Shown: positions 35,541-50,038 of the stretch, piece after piece
How positions within the stretch are numbered: the stretch's first letter is position 1
How the letters are laid out: every line of letters starts with the position of its first letter
Assembly: GCF_034421375.1 (NCBI RefSeq)
Contig: NZ_CP139779.1
Span: forward strand, 1,798,001-1,862,000
Direction of reading: 5' to 3'
DNA: 64,000 nucleotides
Source: Microbacterium invictum
Lineage (GTDB): Bacteria > Actinomycetota > Actinomycetes > Actinomycetales > Microbacteriaceae
The notes under the pieces: model-generated
Told to the model about the DNA's origin: nothing
Seen by the model: the letters and a program-made list of their open reading frames with translations, nothing else
Databases searched by the model: none
Translations under genes and position numbers: made by a program

Positions 35541-38500
35541 ATGACCTACCCGAAGCCCACCTCCGCCGGCGCCTCCTTCGGCCCCGCTGCGATCGTTCCG
35601 AGCCCGCGGTTCCCCGACATCGAGAACGAGGTCCTGGCCTTCTGGCGCGAGGACGACACCTTCCGCACCTCGGTCGCCCAGCGCGACGGCGCCGAGGAAT
35701 GGGTGTTCTACGACGGCCCGCCGTTCGCCAACGGACTCCCGCACTACGGGCACCTGCTGACCGGATACGCGAAGGACCTCTTCCCTCGCTTCCAGACGAT
35801 GCGCGGAAAGAAGGTCGACCGCGTCTTCGGCTGGGACACGCACGGCCTGCCCGCCGAGCTCGAGGCGATGAAGCAGCTCGGCATCACCGAGAAGACCGAC
35901 ATCGAGGCGATGGGCATCGACGTCTTCAACGACCGCGCCCGGCAGTCGGTGCTCGCCTACACCCGGGAATGGCAGGACTACGTCACTCGCCAGGCGCGGT
36001 GGGTCGACTTCGAACGCGGCTACAAGACCCTCGACACCACCTACATGGAATCGGTCCTCTGGGCTTTCCGCACGCTTTACGACAGGGGGCTCGCGTACGA
36101 GGGATACCGAGTGCTGCCGTACTGCTGGCGCGACGAGACGCCGCTGTCGAGCCACGAGCTGCGGATGGACGACGACGTCTACCAGATGCGTCAGGACCCG
36201 TCCGTCACCGTCACCTTCCCCCTCGTGGGAGCCAAGGCCGAGGCGCTCGGGCTGACGGGCGTGCGCGCCCTGGCCTGGACGACGACGCCCTGGACGCTGC
36301 CGACGAACCTCGCGCTGGCCGTGGGCCCGGACATCCGCTACGTCGTGCTGCCCGCGGGTCCCCACGGTGCGGCGGATGTGCACACCGCACCCGACGGCAC
36401 ACCGGACGATGCCGTGGAGGCGAGCGCGCACCGCTACCTCCTCGCCGAGGATCTGCTCGGCGGGTACGCCAAGGACCTGGGATACGAGTCGGCCGATGAG
36501 GCCCGTGCCGCGGTCGACGCCCGCATCACGGGATCCGAGCTCGAGGGTGTCGCCTACGACCGCCTCTTCGACTACTACGCCGACGCCGAGACCTGGGGAA
36601 CCCACAACGCGTGGCAGGTCCTCGTCGACGACTACGTCACCACCAGCGACGGCACCGGCATCGTCCACCAGGCACCCGCCTACGGCGAGGACGACCAGCG
36701 GGTCGCCGACGGCGTCGGCATCCCGACGATCCTCTCCCTCGATGACGGCGGTCGCTTCCTGCCGCAGGTGACGGATGTCGCCGGGCAGCTGTGGATGGAG
36801 GCCAACCGGCCCCTCATCCGCCTGCTGCGCGACGCCGGACGCCTCCTCCGCGAGGCCAGCTACGAGCACTCCTATCCCCACTGCTGGCGATGCCGGAACC
36901 CCCTGATCTACAAGGCCGTGTCGAGCTGGTTCGTGCGCGTGACCGAGGTGAAGGAGCAGCTGCTCGCCGGGAACGAGGAGATCACGTGGGTTCCCGACAA
37001 CGTCAAGCACGGACAGTTCGGCAAATGGCTCGAGGGTGCGCGCGACTGGTCGATCAGCCGCAACCGCTTCTGGGGTTCACCCATCCCGGTGTGGAAGAGC
37101 GACGACCCCGACCACCCGCGTGTCGACGTGTACGGCTCCCTCGCCGATCTCGAGCGCGACTTCGGGCGCCTGCCGCGCAACCCCGATGGCGAGGTCGACC
37201 TGCACCGGCCGTACATCGATGAACTGACCCGTCCGAATCCGGATGACCCGACCGGGCGCAGCACCATGCGTCGGATCGAGGACGTGCTGGACGTCTGGTT
37301 CGACTCCGGCTCGATGCCGTTCGCCCAGGTGCATTACCCCTTCGAGAACCAGGAGTGGTTCGACGCGCACGCACCGGCCGACTTCATCGTGGAGTACATC
37401 GGGCAGACCCGCGGGTGGTTCTACGTCATGCACGTGCTCTCCACCGCGCTCTTCGGACGTCCGGCGTTCAAGGCCGTGTCGGCGCACGGGATCGTCCTGG
37501 GCAACGACGGTCAGAAGATGTCGAAGTCGCTGCGCAACTATCCCGACGTCCGCGAGGTCTTCGACCGCGACGGATCCGATGCTATGCGCTGGTTCCTGAT
37601 GGCGAGCCCGGTGCTGCGCGGAGGCAACCTCGTCGTGACCGAGGAGGGGATCCGGGCGGGGGTGCGGGAGTTCCTGCTGCCGCTGTGGAACGCGTGGTAC
37701 TTCTTCGCGACTTACGCCAACGCATCGGACGGGTACGAGGCGAGCTGGCGAACCGACGCCCAGGACGTGCTCGACCGCTACATCCTCGCCCGCACCGGCG
37801 ATCTCGTCCGGGGGGTGACCGCCGACCTGGAGGGCCTGGATTCGACCTCGGCGGCGGCGAAGCTCCGAGACTTCGCCGAGGTGCTGACCAACTGGTACAT
37901 CCGACGTTCACGCGACCGCTTCTGGGCGGGGGTGTCGCCGGACGACCCGCGCACGACCGAGGCGTTCGACACCCTGTACACGGTGCTCGAGACCCTCACC
38001 CGGGTCGCCGCGCCGCTGATCCCGCTCGTCTCCGAGCGGGTGTGGCAGGGGCTCACGGGCGGGCGGAGCGTCCACCTCCAGGACTGGCCGGACGCCGCAG
38101 CGTTCCCCGCCGCCGACGAGATCAGAGACGCCATGGACGCCGTGCGGGAGGTGTCCTCGGTGGCCAACGCCCTCCGCAAGAAGCACGGACTGCGCGTGCG
38201 TCTCCCGCTGCCGAGCCTGACCGTCGTCACGCACGACGCGGCGGGCCTCGCCCGCTTCGAGGGGATCGTCCGCGATGAGCTGAACGTGAAGGCCGTGACC
38301 ACGGTCGAGCTCGACGACTCCGTCGCGGAGCGCTACGGCATCAGCAAGCGACTCACCGTGAACGCCCGGGCCGCGGGGCCGCGCCTGGGCAAGCAGGTTC
38401 AGCACGTCATCGCCGGCGCCAAGGCCGGCGTGTGGGAGGAGCACGACGGCGGCGTGGTCGTCGACGGCATCGCCCTCGAGCCCGGCGAGTACGACCTCGC

Positions 38501-38903
38501 GCTCGAGGCGGGAGGAGCGGCCGAGGGCACTGCGATCGCGCTGCTCACCGGGGGCGGGTTCGTGCTGCTCGACACCGCCACGACCCCCGAGCTGGAGGCG
38601 GAGGGGCTCGCCCGCGACGTCATCCGCGCGGTGCAGGACACGCGCAAGGCCGCCGGGTTCGAGGTCAGCGACCGCATCGAACTCTGGCTGAGCTTCGACG
38701 AGGCCGACGACCGTGTCGCCGTCGAGTCGGCCTTCGAGACCGCGGGTGTCGCCACCGAGACGCTCGCAATCGCCCACGGCCTGTACGGGCCGCGGGGCTC
38801 GAGGCCCGCCGATTCCGAGCCGGAGCACACCGCCCGATTCGAGGCGGGGACGTTCGCCAACCGCGGCGCGTTCGAAGTCGCCGTGTCACGACGGGAGGCA
38901 TGA
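35541..38903 (+). CDS. ileS: Isoleucyl-tRNA synthetase, type 2-like
   Basis: 1120 residues, class I synthetase. HIGH box is [15 protein letters not shown] (about 61), KMSKS box is [12 protein letters not shown] (about 655) and the CP1 editing domain is present. The signatures [18 protein letters not shown] and [20 protein letters not shown], and the long C-terminal region without the CysX2Cys zinc finger of E. coli IleS, place it in the eukaryote-like IleRS2 group, which tends to be less sensitive to mupirocin (family knowledge; not tested here). Translation is probably controlled by the T-box. Its TGA shares a base with the folC ATG. Confidence 0.96.
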   Translation: MTYPKPTSAGASFGPAAIVPSPRFPDIENEVLAFWREDDTFRTSVAQRDGAEEWVFYDGPPFANGLPHYGHLLTGYAKDLFPRFQTMRGKKVDRVFGWDTHGLPAELEAMKQLGITEKTDIEAMGIDVFNDRARQSVLAYTREWQDYVTRQARWVDFERGYKTLDTTYMESVLWAFRTLYDRGLAYEGYRVLPYCWRDETPLSSHELRMDDDVYQMRQDPSVTVTFPLVGAKAEALGLTGVRALAWTTTPWTLPTNLALAVGPDIRYVVLPAGPHGAADVHTAPDGTPDDAVEASAHRYLLAEDLLGGYAKDLGYESADEARAAVDARITGSELEGVAYDRLFDYYADAETWGTHNAWQVLVDDYVTTSDGTGIVHQAPAYGEDDQRVADGVGIPTILSLDDGGRFLPQVTDVAGQLWMEANRPLIRLLRDAGRLLREASYEHSYPHCWRCRNPLIYKAVSSWFVRVTEVKEQLLAGNEEITWVPDNVKHGQFGKWLEGARDWSISRNRFWGSPIPVWKSDDPDHPRVDVYGSLADLERDFGRLPRNPDGEVDLHRPYIDELTRPNPDDPTGRSTMRRIEDVLDVWFDSGSMPFAQVHYPFENQEWFDAHAPADFIVEYIGQTRGWFYVMHVLSTALFGRPAFKAVSAHGIVLGNDGQKMSKSLRNYPDVREVFDRDGSDAMRWFLMASPVLRGGNLVVTEEGIRAGVREFLLPLWNAWYFFATYANASDGYEASWRTDAQDVLDRYILARTGDLVRGVTADLEGLDSTSAAAKLRDFAEVLTNWYIRRSRDRFWAGVSPDDPRTTEAFDTLYTVLETLTRVAAPLIPLVSERVWQGLTGGRSVHLQDWPDAAAFPAADEIRDAMDAVREVSSVANALRKKHGLRVRLPLPSLTVVTHDAAGLARFEGIVRDELNVKAVTTVELDDSVAERYGISKRLTVNARAAGPRLGKQVQHVIAGAKAGVWEEHDGGVVVDGIALEPGEYDLALEAGGAAEGTAIALLTGGGFVLLDTATTPELEAEGLARDVIRAVQDTRKAAGFEVSDRIELWLSFDEADDRVAVESAFETAGVATETLAIAHGLYGPRGSRPADSEPEHTARFEAGTFANRGAFEVAVSRREA

Positions 38904-40255
38904 TGGGGCACCGCGAACGCGCCGACCGCGTCTACGAGGCGCTTCTGACCCGCCAGGGGGAGCAGTGGGTGCAGCCGCGCGTGGAGCGCACCAGACGGGT
39001 GCTCGAACTGCTGGACGATCCGCAGCGCACCTACCGCGTCATCCACGTCACCGGCACGAACGGCAAGACCTCGACCAGCCGCATCATCGAGAGCCTCGTG
39101 CGCGCTCACGGCCTGCGGACCGGCCTGTTCACCAGCCCGCACCTGACCCGTTTCACTGAACGGATCATGATCGACGGACAGCCCGTCGACGATGCCGCGG
39201 TCGCCGATGCGTGGGACGAGATCGCACCGATCGTCGATCTCGTCGACGCCGAGCTCGCGGCCGCCGGTGACGCTTCGCTGACCTTCTTCGAGCTGCTGAC
39301 GGTGCTCGCCTTCGTCGCTTTCGCCGACGCGCCGATCGACGTCCTCGTGCTCGAGGTCGGGATGGGCGGATCGTGGGATGCGACGAACACCGCCGACGGA
39401 GATGTCGCCGTCTTCGCTCCGATCGACCTCGACCACGCCGATCGCCTGGGCGAGACCATCACCGAGATCGCGACGGTGAAGTCGGGCATCATCAAGCCGG
39501 GCGCGGCCGCGGTGTCCGCCCGCCAGCAGCCGTCCGCGGCGGCCGTGCTGCGGCAGGCCGCCGCGCGGCAGGGCGCGACCCTCGCCGTCGAGCAGGAGGA
39601 CTTCGCTCTGGAAGACGCCCGGCTCGCCGTCGGCGGGCAGCTCGTCACCATCCGGGGCCTGCACGCGCGGTACACCGACGTCTATCTGCCGCTCTACGGC
39701 GCCCACCAGGCCGAGAACGCCACCCTCGCCGTCGCCGCCGTCGAGTCGCTCCTCGCACCCGGCGACCGCGGACTCGATTCCGACGTCGTCGCCGAGGGTC
39801 TCGGTTCTGCGACATCCCCCGGCCGGGTGCAGGTCGTCGGCGCCGATCCCACCGTGGTCGTCGATGCGGCGCACAACCCCCACGGCGCCCGCGCGCTCGT
39901 GGCCGCCCTCGGGGCATTCTTCGATTTCGACGAGTGGGGTGTCGTGCTCGGCGTGCTGGACGACAAGGATGCCGTGGGCATCCTCGAGGCCCTCGCGACG
40001 GTCGAGGGCCCGGTGTTCGCCACGGTGCCGGACTCCGAACGCGCGCGCGATGCCGATGCGCTGGCCGACATGGTCGAGGCCGCCGGTCGGCGTGTCACGG
40101 TTCACCGCGACCTGCAGGACGCCGCCGACGCTGCGAGGGAGTGGGCGGCGGCATCCGCGCGTCGGGCCGTGGTGATCACCGGCTCGGTCGTCCTGGCGGG
40201 AGAGGCGCTCACCCTCGCCGAGGACGAGGGATGGCGCGAGGGGTGGCGGTCGTGA
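38903..40255 (+). CDS. folC: Bifunctional folylpolyglutamate/dihydrofolate synthase
   Basis: 450 residues. P-loop VTGTNGKTSTSRIIE (about 49), LVLEVGMGGSWDATN, SGIIKPG and the C-domain DAAHNPHGARALV are the FolC family marks. It joins Glu to dihydropteroate and extends folate gamma-glutamate tails. ATG 38903 overlaps the ileS stop (TGATG); GGGAGG is 4 bases upstream. The ATG at 38900 is too close to that site. It is coupled to ileS and so may inherit its T-box control. Confidence 0.94.
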   Translation: MGHRERADRVYEALLTRQGEQWVQPRVERTRRVLELLDDPQRTYRVIHVTGTNGKTSTSRIIESLVRAHGLRTGLFTSPHLTRFTERIMIDGQPVDDAAVADAWDEIAPIVDLVDAELAAAGDASLTFFELLTVLAFVAFADAPIDVLVLEVGMGGSWDATNTADGDVAVFAPIDLDHADRLGETITEIATVKSGIIKPGAAAVSARQQPSAAAVLRQAAARQGATLAVEQEDFALEDARLAVGGQLVTIRGLHARYTDVYLPLYGAHQAENATLAVAAVESLLAPGDRGLDSDVVAEGLGSATSPGRVQVVGADPTVVVDAAHNPHGARALVAALGAFFDFDEWGVVLGVLDDKDAVGILEALATVEGPVFATVPDSERARDADALADMVEAAGRRVTVHRDLQDAADAAREWAAASARRAVVITGSVVLAGEALTLAEDEGWREGWRS

Positions 40256-40671
40256 CCGCGGCGGCCGCAGATCGACCACGTCGTCCCCGGCGGCAACGGG
40301 GCGCGGAGGAGTCGCTCGGGTCGATCGTGCTCGGGTTCGAGTCGCTCATCGCCTTCCTCGGCGGGCTGGTCGTCTATGGGCTCCGCGCCCTTCCCGAGCC
40401 GATCCCGGCGTGGTGGGGGATCGTCGCAGGAACCGTCGTCGCGCTCCTGATGATCGTCACCGCGGGGCTCCTGCGCCACCGCTGGGCGGTCGTCGTCGGA
40501 TGGATGCTGCAGGTCGTCGTCGCGCTCGGGGCCATCCTCGTTCCGGCGCTGCTATTCGTCGCCCTCATTTTCGGTGGGATGTGGGGGTATGCCACCATCA
40601 AGGGTGCCTCCCTCGATGCACGCAACGCGCGCCGGGCGGCGGAGCTCGGGAACGGAACGGAGACTGACTGA
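40252..40671 (+). CDS. DUF4233 membrane protein
   Basis: 139 residues; a basic N-terminus is followed by three to four hydrophobic segments (SIVLGFESLIAFLGGLVVYGL, WWGIVAGTVVALLMIVTAG, WAVVVGWMLQVVVALGAILVPALLFVALIFGGMW). The motif LGFESLIAFL and its place after folC identify the actinobacterial DUF4233 family; function unknown. The GTG at 40252 overlaps the folC stop (GTGA). ATG 40231 would add seven residues. ndk follows after 1 base. Confidence 0.82.
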   Translation: MTAAAADRPRRPRRQRGAEESLGSIVLGFESLIAFLGGLVVYGLRALPEPIPAWWGIVAGTVVALLMIVTAGLLRHRWAVVVGWMLQVVVALGAILVPALLFVALIFGGMWGYATIKGASLDARNARRAAELGNGTETD

Positions 40672-40672
40672 C

Positions 40673-41086
40673 ATGGCCACGCAAGAGACCCTCGTCCTGG
40701 TGAAACCCGATGGCGTCGCCCGGGGACTGACGGGCGCGATCCTCGCCCGCATCGAGGCGAAGGGCTACGCCCTGGTCGACATCCGCCTGGTCGAGCCCGA
40801 CCGTGAGCGTCTCGAGGCGCACTACGCGGAGCACGCGGGCAAGCCGTTCTACGAACCGCTTCTGGAGTTCATGATGTCGGGGCCGTCGGTGGCCATCCGT
40901 GTCGCCGGGAACCGTGTCATCGAGGGATTCCGTTCCCTCGCGGGTGCCACCGATCCGACCACGGCGGCACCCGGGACCATCCGCGGCGACTATGGGCGGG
41001 ACTGGGGCCTGAAGGTGCAGCAGAACCTCGTGCACGGTTCGGACAGTCCCGAGTCGGCCGCGCGGGAGCTGGCGATCTGGTTCTGA
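40673..41086 (+). CDS. ndk: Nucleoside diphosphate kinase
   Basis: 137 residues, full length. It reads TLVLVKPDGVARGLTG at the start, and NLVHGSDSPESAARE holds the phospho-accepting His (about 117). It moves phosphate from ATP to other NDPs via phosphohistidine. Last gene of the ileS-folC-DUF4233-ndk run with a 1-base gap before it. Its stop abuts the VKOR stop on the other strand in the palindrome TGATCA. Confidence 0.97.
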   Translation: MATQETLVLVKPDGVARGLTGAILARIEAKGYALVDIRLVEPDRERLEAHYAEHAGKPFYEPLLEFMMSGPSVAIRVAGNRVIEGFRSLAGATDPTTAAPGTIRGDYGRDWGLKVQQNLVHGSDSPESAARELAIWF

Positions 41087-41689
41087 TCAGAAGACCGAGC
41101 CGAGGACGTCCAGCCGGATCTGGGCGAGGATCGCCACGACCGCGTAGCTGACCACTGCCAGGAGCGGAACCCAGCCCATGAGCCGATCCGCCGAGCGGCG
41201 GAGCGCCCGCGGAGCCGGCAGCATTCCGGTGCGGATCACGTGGAGGGTCACGGCGTAGAACGACGGGATCGCCACGACCCACGTCACCATGCACCAGGGG
41301 CAGAGGGTGCCGAGCACGAAGATGCTCTGGGCGATGAGCCAGACCACGAAGACGAAGGCCAGCGTCATCCCCAGCTCGAACAGAAGCCAGAACCATCGGC
41401 CGAAGCGCGCACCGGAGAGGATGGCCGCCCCCACCACGATCGGTGCGATCCATCCCGCGAGCCCCAGGATGGGGTTGGGGAACCCGAACACCGCCCCCTG
41501 GGCGGATTCGAGGTTCTTGCCGCACTGCACGAGCGGGCTGAAATCGCAGGATGCGGTCGATCCGGGATTCTCCAGCAGATGGAATCGCTCCATCGTGAGG
41601 GAGAAGGCCGCCCACCAGCCGACGACACCGGCGACGAGGAGCCAGATCGCCAGGGCACGGGGCTGGGTGCGCGGAGACGCAGCGAACAT
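41087..41689 (-). CDS. Vitamin K epoxide reductase (VKOR) family protein
   Basis: 200 residues with four to five hydrophobic helices. Loop Cys pair CDFSPLVQC (about 48 and 56) and active site CPWC (about 130-133) are both present. In bacteria VKOR re-oxidises a DsbA-like partner and passes electrons to menaquinone, supporting disulfide formation in exported proteins. No thioredoxin domain is fused and no dsbA is adjacent. Its ATG follows CAGAAT by six bases, a weak -10. Convergent with ndk with no gap. Confidence 0.93.
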   Translation of the reverse strand: MFAASPRTQPRALAIWLLVAGVVGWWAAFSLTMERFHLLENPGSTASCDFSPLVQCGKNLESAQGAVFGFPNPILGLAGWIAPIVVGAAILSGARFGRWFWLLFELGMTLAFVFVVWLIAQSIFVLGTLCPWCMVTWVVAIPSFYAVTLHVIRTGMLPAPRALRRSADRLMGWVPLLAVVSYAVVAILAQIRLDVLGSVF

Positions 41690-41793
41690 TGCTCGATTCT
41701 GTCACCGGCATCCTGGGTGCCCGCCGCAGGCGCGGCGTGCAGCCCCGCCGATCCCCGACGCCGGGCCACCCGCACCCGATCGGCGCCGTGTGC

Positions 41794-41984
41794 GATAATG
41801 GCCGGTGATGCGTGGCGGCCGCGCCGCCTCACCGCATCACGAAGACTTCGGGCGATGACCGCCCTCGCAGCCCGAGCCGCGGGCCGGCTGCAGACCGTAG
41901 TGAGTTCGCGGCACCGCAGGTGCGGCGCCGCCAGAGATTTCGCCGGACGACGCGCGGTGTCGCCCCGCAAGGAGTAAGCCAGTG
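41794..41984 (+). promoter_or_regulatory. RNase E/G promoter and leader with two overlapping uORFs
   Basis: GATAAT (41794-41799) is a likely -10, giving a leader of about 180 bases. Within it, ATG 41808 opens 16 codons (start MRGGRAAS) ending in TGA at 41856-41858. That stop overlaps ATG 41855, which opens 40 codons (start MTALAARAAG) ending in TAA at 41975-41977, inside AAGGAGTAA, the ribosome binding site of the RNase gene. The arrangement would allow translational coupling. Whether the uORFs are translated is unknown; RNase E genes elsewhere are regulated through their leaders. Confidence 0.5.
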
Positions 41985-44377
<2,393 letters not shown>

Positions 44378-44384
<7 letters not shown>

Positions 44385-44659
44385 GAGCGGCGCTCCCGCC
44401 GCTCTCGCGCGGTGACGCGCAACCCCGAGGCCAGCAGTGCGCGCACGAGCGCGTGGCCGTCGACCGGGCGGGCACCTGCCCGCACCAGCCGGTCGTAGGC
44501 GTCTTCGGGCACGTCGTAGTGATCCACGTCGAACCCCCGACGCGGGATTCCGGCCGCTGCGGCGAAGGCATGCAGTTCGTCGAGGTCGCTGTCGCTGATC
44601 AGATGCGACCACAGCCGCCCGTGAGCGGGCCAGCGGGGCTCGTCGATCAGGATCGCCAT
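44378..44659 (-). CDS. DUF4031 protein
   Basis: 93 residues. MAILIDEPRWPAHGRLWSHLISD at the start and FDVDHYDVPEDAYDRLV in the middle are typical of the DUF4031 family, a small soluble protein with conserved Asp, His and Trp of unknown function. The C-terminus is Arg-rich (RVTARERRERRSH). The ATG is six bases after TAGGAT on the minus strand (44671-44666), predicting leaderless transcription. It overlaps the rne stop by 7 bases. Confidence 0.85.
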
Positions 44660-44702
44660 CCGCTGATCCTACGGGCGAGACCGGACGCGCGGGCGCGAGC
44701 TT

Positions 44703-44731
44703 TTGCCTGAGGTCCCGGCATCCGGTAGTGT
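44703..44731 (+). promoter_or_regulatory. rplU-rpmA promoter
   Basis: TTGCCT (44703-44708), a 17-base spacer and TAGTGT (44726-44731) form the clearest -35/-10 pair in the window. Transcription would start about 80 bases before rplU, leaving room for a structured leader, which many ribosomal protein genes use for feedback by the encoded protein. Confidence 0.65.
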
Positions 44732-44816
44732 ATTCCTTTGGTGCGTCGAGAAATCCGCACCGCGTCTTGTGTGACATCCCGAGCGCGTGCGCTCCCAGAA
44801 GAAAAACAGGTGTGAA

Positions 44817-45125
44817 GTGGTTTACGCAGTTGTGCGCGCCGGCGGCCGGCAGGAGAAGGTGGAGGTCGGCACCATCGTCGTCCTCGACCGCCAGAAGGCG
44901 AACGTGGGCGACAAGCTCGAGCTCCCCGCGGTCCTGCTCGTCGACGGCGACGCCGTCACGACCGATGCCGACAAGCTCGCGAAGGTCACCGTGACCGCCG
45001 AGGTCCTCGGCGAGGAGCGCGGCCCGAAGATCGTGATCCAGAAGTTCAAGAACAAGACCGGTTACAAGAAGCGCCAGGGTCACCGTCAGGACCTGACCCG
45101 CGTCAAGATCACCGGCATCAAGTAA
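44817..45125 (+). CDS. rplU: 50S ribosomal protein L21
   Basis: 102 residues. Initiator then [34 protein letters not shown] and the C-terminal [14 protein letters not shown] are diagnostic. L21 binds 23S rRNA. The GTG at 44817 gives the family-standard start; the ATG 30 bases upstream would add non-conserved residues. rpmA follows after 18 bases. Confidence 0.97.
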   Translation: MVYAVVRAGGRQEKVEVGTIVVLDRQKANVGDKLELPAVLLVDGDAVTTDADKLAKVTVTAEVLGEERGPKIVIQKFKNKTGYKKRQGHRQDLTRVKITGIK

Positions 45126-45143
45126 GCCCAGGGAGACGTAGAG

Positions 45144-47819
<2,676 letters not shown>

Positions 47820-47854
47820 CCGGAGGATCCCGAGCGCATCGGTACCCTGGAGAG

Positions 47855-49156
47855 ATGTCGACCCTCTCCGCCTCCACGGCTCCCGATACGACAGCCGGTT
47901 TCGGCTTCGACGACGGCGCGGAATCCCGGATGCGCAGGGCCAAGGATGCCGCGCGCTCGATCGGTCTTCTCAGCGATGCGCAGAAGCGGGAGGCGCTCCA
48001 GGCCATCGCCTCCGCGATCGCCGGAGCCGCCGACGAGATCATCGCGGCCAACGCCGACGACCTCCGTCGCGGTCGCGACGCCGGCCTCTCCGAGGCGCTG
48101 CAGGACCGACTGTCGCTGGACGAGTCCCGCGTGGCGGCGTTGGCGGCGGCGGTCCGCGAGATCAGCGTCCTTCCCGACCCCGTCGGACGCGTCCTCGACC
48201 GCCGCACTCTGCCGAACGGCGTGGCCCTGACGAAGGTCTCGGTGCCGTTCGGGGTCGTCGGCGCCATCTACGAAGCCCGTCCCAACGTGACCGTCGACAT
48301 CACCGCGCTCGCTCTGCGTTCGGGGAACGCCGTGGTGCTGCGCGGCGGGAGCGCGGCGGCGTCGAGCAACGCGGCGATCGTGTCGGTCATGCAGCAGGCC
48401 CTCGCATCCGTCGGTGTGGACCCTGGGGCGATCCAGACCGTCGATCCCTTCGGCCGTGACGGTGCTCGCGCGCTGATGACCGCGCGAGGGCTCGTCGATG
48501 TGCTCGTGCCGCGGGGGAGCGCGGACCTCATCCGCACCGTCGTCGCCGAATCCACCGTTCCCGTGATCGAGACGGGAGCGGGGGTCGTGCACATCGTCCT
48601 CGACGAGACCGCTCCCCTCGAGTGGGCGCGGGACATCGTGGTCAACGCCAAGGTGCAGCGTCCGAGTGTGTGCAACGCGGTGGAGACGGTGCTGATCCAC
48701 CGAGCGGCGGCCGATCGGCTGGTGCCCGCCGTCGTGGAAGCGCTCGTCTCGAACGGCGTCACCGTCCACGGCGATGAGACCATCCTGGAGCTCGCGGGAC
48801 AGGGCGTTCCGGCGACCGAGGAGGACTGGGAGGCGGAGTATCTGAGTCTGGATGTCGCAATGCGCGTCGTGGACGATCTGGATGCCGCGTTGGATCATAT
48901 CCGGCGATACTCGACCCAGCACACCGAATCGATCATCACGATGAACGAGGCCAACGCCGCGCGATTCACCGCCGAGGTCGACTCGGCGGTCGTGATGGTC
49001 AACGCCTCCACGCGCTTCACCGACGGCGGCGAGTTCGGTTTCGGCGCGGAAGTCGGCATCTCGACCCAGAAGCTGCACGCCCGCGGTCCGATGGGCCTGG
49101 CAGAGCTCACCAGCGCAAAGTGGATCGCGCGGGGTGCCGGGCAGGTGCGCGGCTGA
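47855..49156 (+). CDS. proA: Gamma-glutamyl phosphate reductase
   Basis: 433 residues of the aldehyde dehydrogenase superfamily. The catalytic Cys is in KVQRPSVCNAVETVL (about 273). FGVVGAIYEARPNVTVD and VNASTRFTDGGEFGFGAEVGIST are ProA signatures. It reduces glutamyl-5-phosphate to the semialdehyde, step two of proline synthesis. An ATG exactly six bases after TACCCT (47843-47848) suggests an internal leaderless promoter, although proB lies 35 bases upstream. Confidence 0.96.
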   Translation: MSTLSASTAPDTTAGFGFDDGAESRMRRAKDAARSIGLLSDAQKREALQAIASAIAGAADEIIAANADDLRRGRDAGLSEALQDRLSLDESRVAALAAAVREISVLPDPVGRVLDRRTLPNGVALTKVSVPFGVVGAIYEARPNVTVDITALALRSGNAVVLRGGSAAASSNAAIVSVMQQALASVGVDPGAIQTVDPFGRDGARALMTARGLVDVLVPRGSADLIRTVVAESTVPVIETGAGVVHIVLDETAPLEWARDIVVNAKVQRPSVCNAVETVLIHRAAADRLVPAVVEALVSNGVTVHGDETILELAGQGVPATEEDWEAEYLSLDVAMRVVDDLDAALDHIRRYSTQHTESIITMNEANAARFTAEVDSAVVMVNASTRFTDGGEFGFGAEVGISTQKLHARGPMGLAELTSAKWIARGAGQVRG

Positions 49157-49204
49157 CCGCCTAGACTGGGAACTCCCGCACCCGGGAAAACGAACGGAGC
49201 CCGA

Positions 49205-49432
49205 ATGACGACCTTCGCGACGCTAGTCAGCTTCGCCGCCGAAGAGGCAGAGTCCCACGGCAACGTGGCGCTGGAGACGGTGTGGTACGGCATCGTGGCG
49301 ATCGTCGTCTTCGCGGCTCTCGCCCTCGTCACGGCTTCCTACCGCAACGTGGCGAATCGTCACGCGCACAAGGCCGAGGCCTACTCCCAGGCCCACGCGA
49401 ACGACATCGTGAAGGCGGGGCACGGCCACTAG
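49205..49432 (+). CDS. Small single-pass membrane protein, 75 residues
   Basis: One transmembrane helix (about 23-44, ALETVWYGIVAIVVFAALALVTASY) and a His-rich soluble tail (RHAHKAEAYSQAHA...GHGH). No named family known to me; similar small proteins are common at this position in the genus. TAGACT (49162-49167) lies 37 bases upstream of the ATG, with CGGAGC as ribosome binding site. nadD follows after 9 bases. The His-rich tail might bind metal, but this is a guess. Confidence 0.7.
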   Translation: MTTFATLVSFAAEEAESHGNVALETVWYGIVAIVVFAALALVTASYRNVANRHAHKAEAYSQAHANDIVKAGHGH

Positions 49433-49441
49433 GCCGCGCGC

Positions 49442-50038
49442 ATGGGCTCGGCGCGTCCCCCGAGGATCGGGGTGATGGGGGGGACTTTCGATCCCATCCA
49501 CCACGGCCACCTCGTCGCGGCCAGCGAAGTGGCGCAGTCCTTCGACCTCGACGAGGTCGTTTTCGTGCCGACAGGAAACCCCTGGCAGAAGACGCGGGTC
49601 AGCGACAGCGAGCACCGCTACCTGATGACCGTGATCGCCACCGCGTCCAATCCGCAGTTCACCGTCAGTCGCGTCGACATCACCCGCTCGGGTCCGACCT
49701 ACACCATCGACACGCTGCGCGATCTGAAGAGTCAACGCCCCGATGCGCAACTGTTCTTCATCACCGGGGCGGACGCCATAGCGCAAATTCTCAGTTGGAG
49801 GGACCATGATGAGCTGTGGGATCTCGCCCACTTCGTCGCTGTCTCTCGTCCCGGCCACGTGCTCGACACCGCGGGACTGCCGACCGAAGACGTGAGCCAG
49901 CTGCAGATCCCCGCGCTCGCCATCTCGTCGACCGATTGCCGAGAGCGCGTTCGTCGAGGCCACCCGGTGTGGTATCTCGTGCCGGACGGCGTCGTGCAAT
50001 ACATTGCCAAGCATCACCTCTACCGGAGCAAGGAATGA
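49442..50038 (+). CDS. nadD: Nicotinate-nucleotide adenylyltransferase
   Basis: 198 residues. [18 protein letters not shown] contains the nucleotidyltransferase HxGH motif, and [21 protein letters not shown] holds the SSTxxR motif. It adenylates nicotinate mononucleotide in NAD synthesis. ATG 49442 has no strong ribosome binding site, and an internal start at IGVMGG is possible. The stop overlaps the next start (ATGA). The neighbouring rsfS is its usual partner, here separated by one unknown gene. Confidence 0.95.
   Translation: MGSARPPRIGVMGGTFDPIHHGHLVAASEVAQSFDLDEVVFVPTGNPWQKTRVSDSEHRYLMTVIATASNPQFTVSRVDITRSGPTYTIDTLRDLKSQRPDAQLFFITGADAIAQILSWRDHDELWDLAHFVAVSRPGHVLDTAGLPTEDVSQLQIPALAISSTDCRERVRRGHPVWYLVPDGVVQYIAKHHLYRSKE

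Noticed and set aside
35262..37010. N-terminal extension of the MHS transporter frame to 741 codons
   Set aside because: The extension is antisense to the T-box and ileS and has no transporter homology; the real start is near 35261 or 35279.
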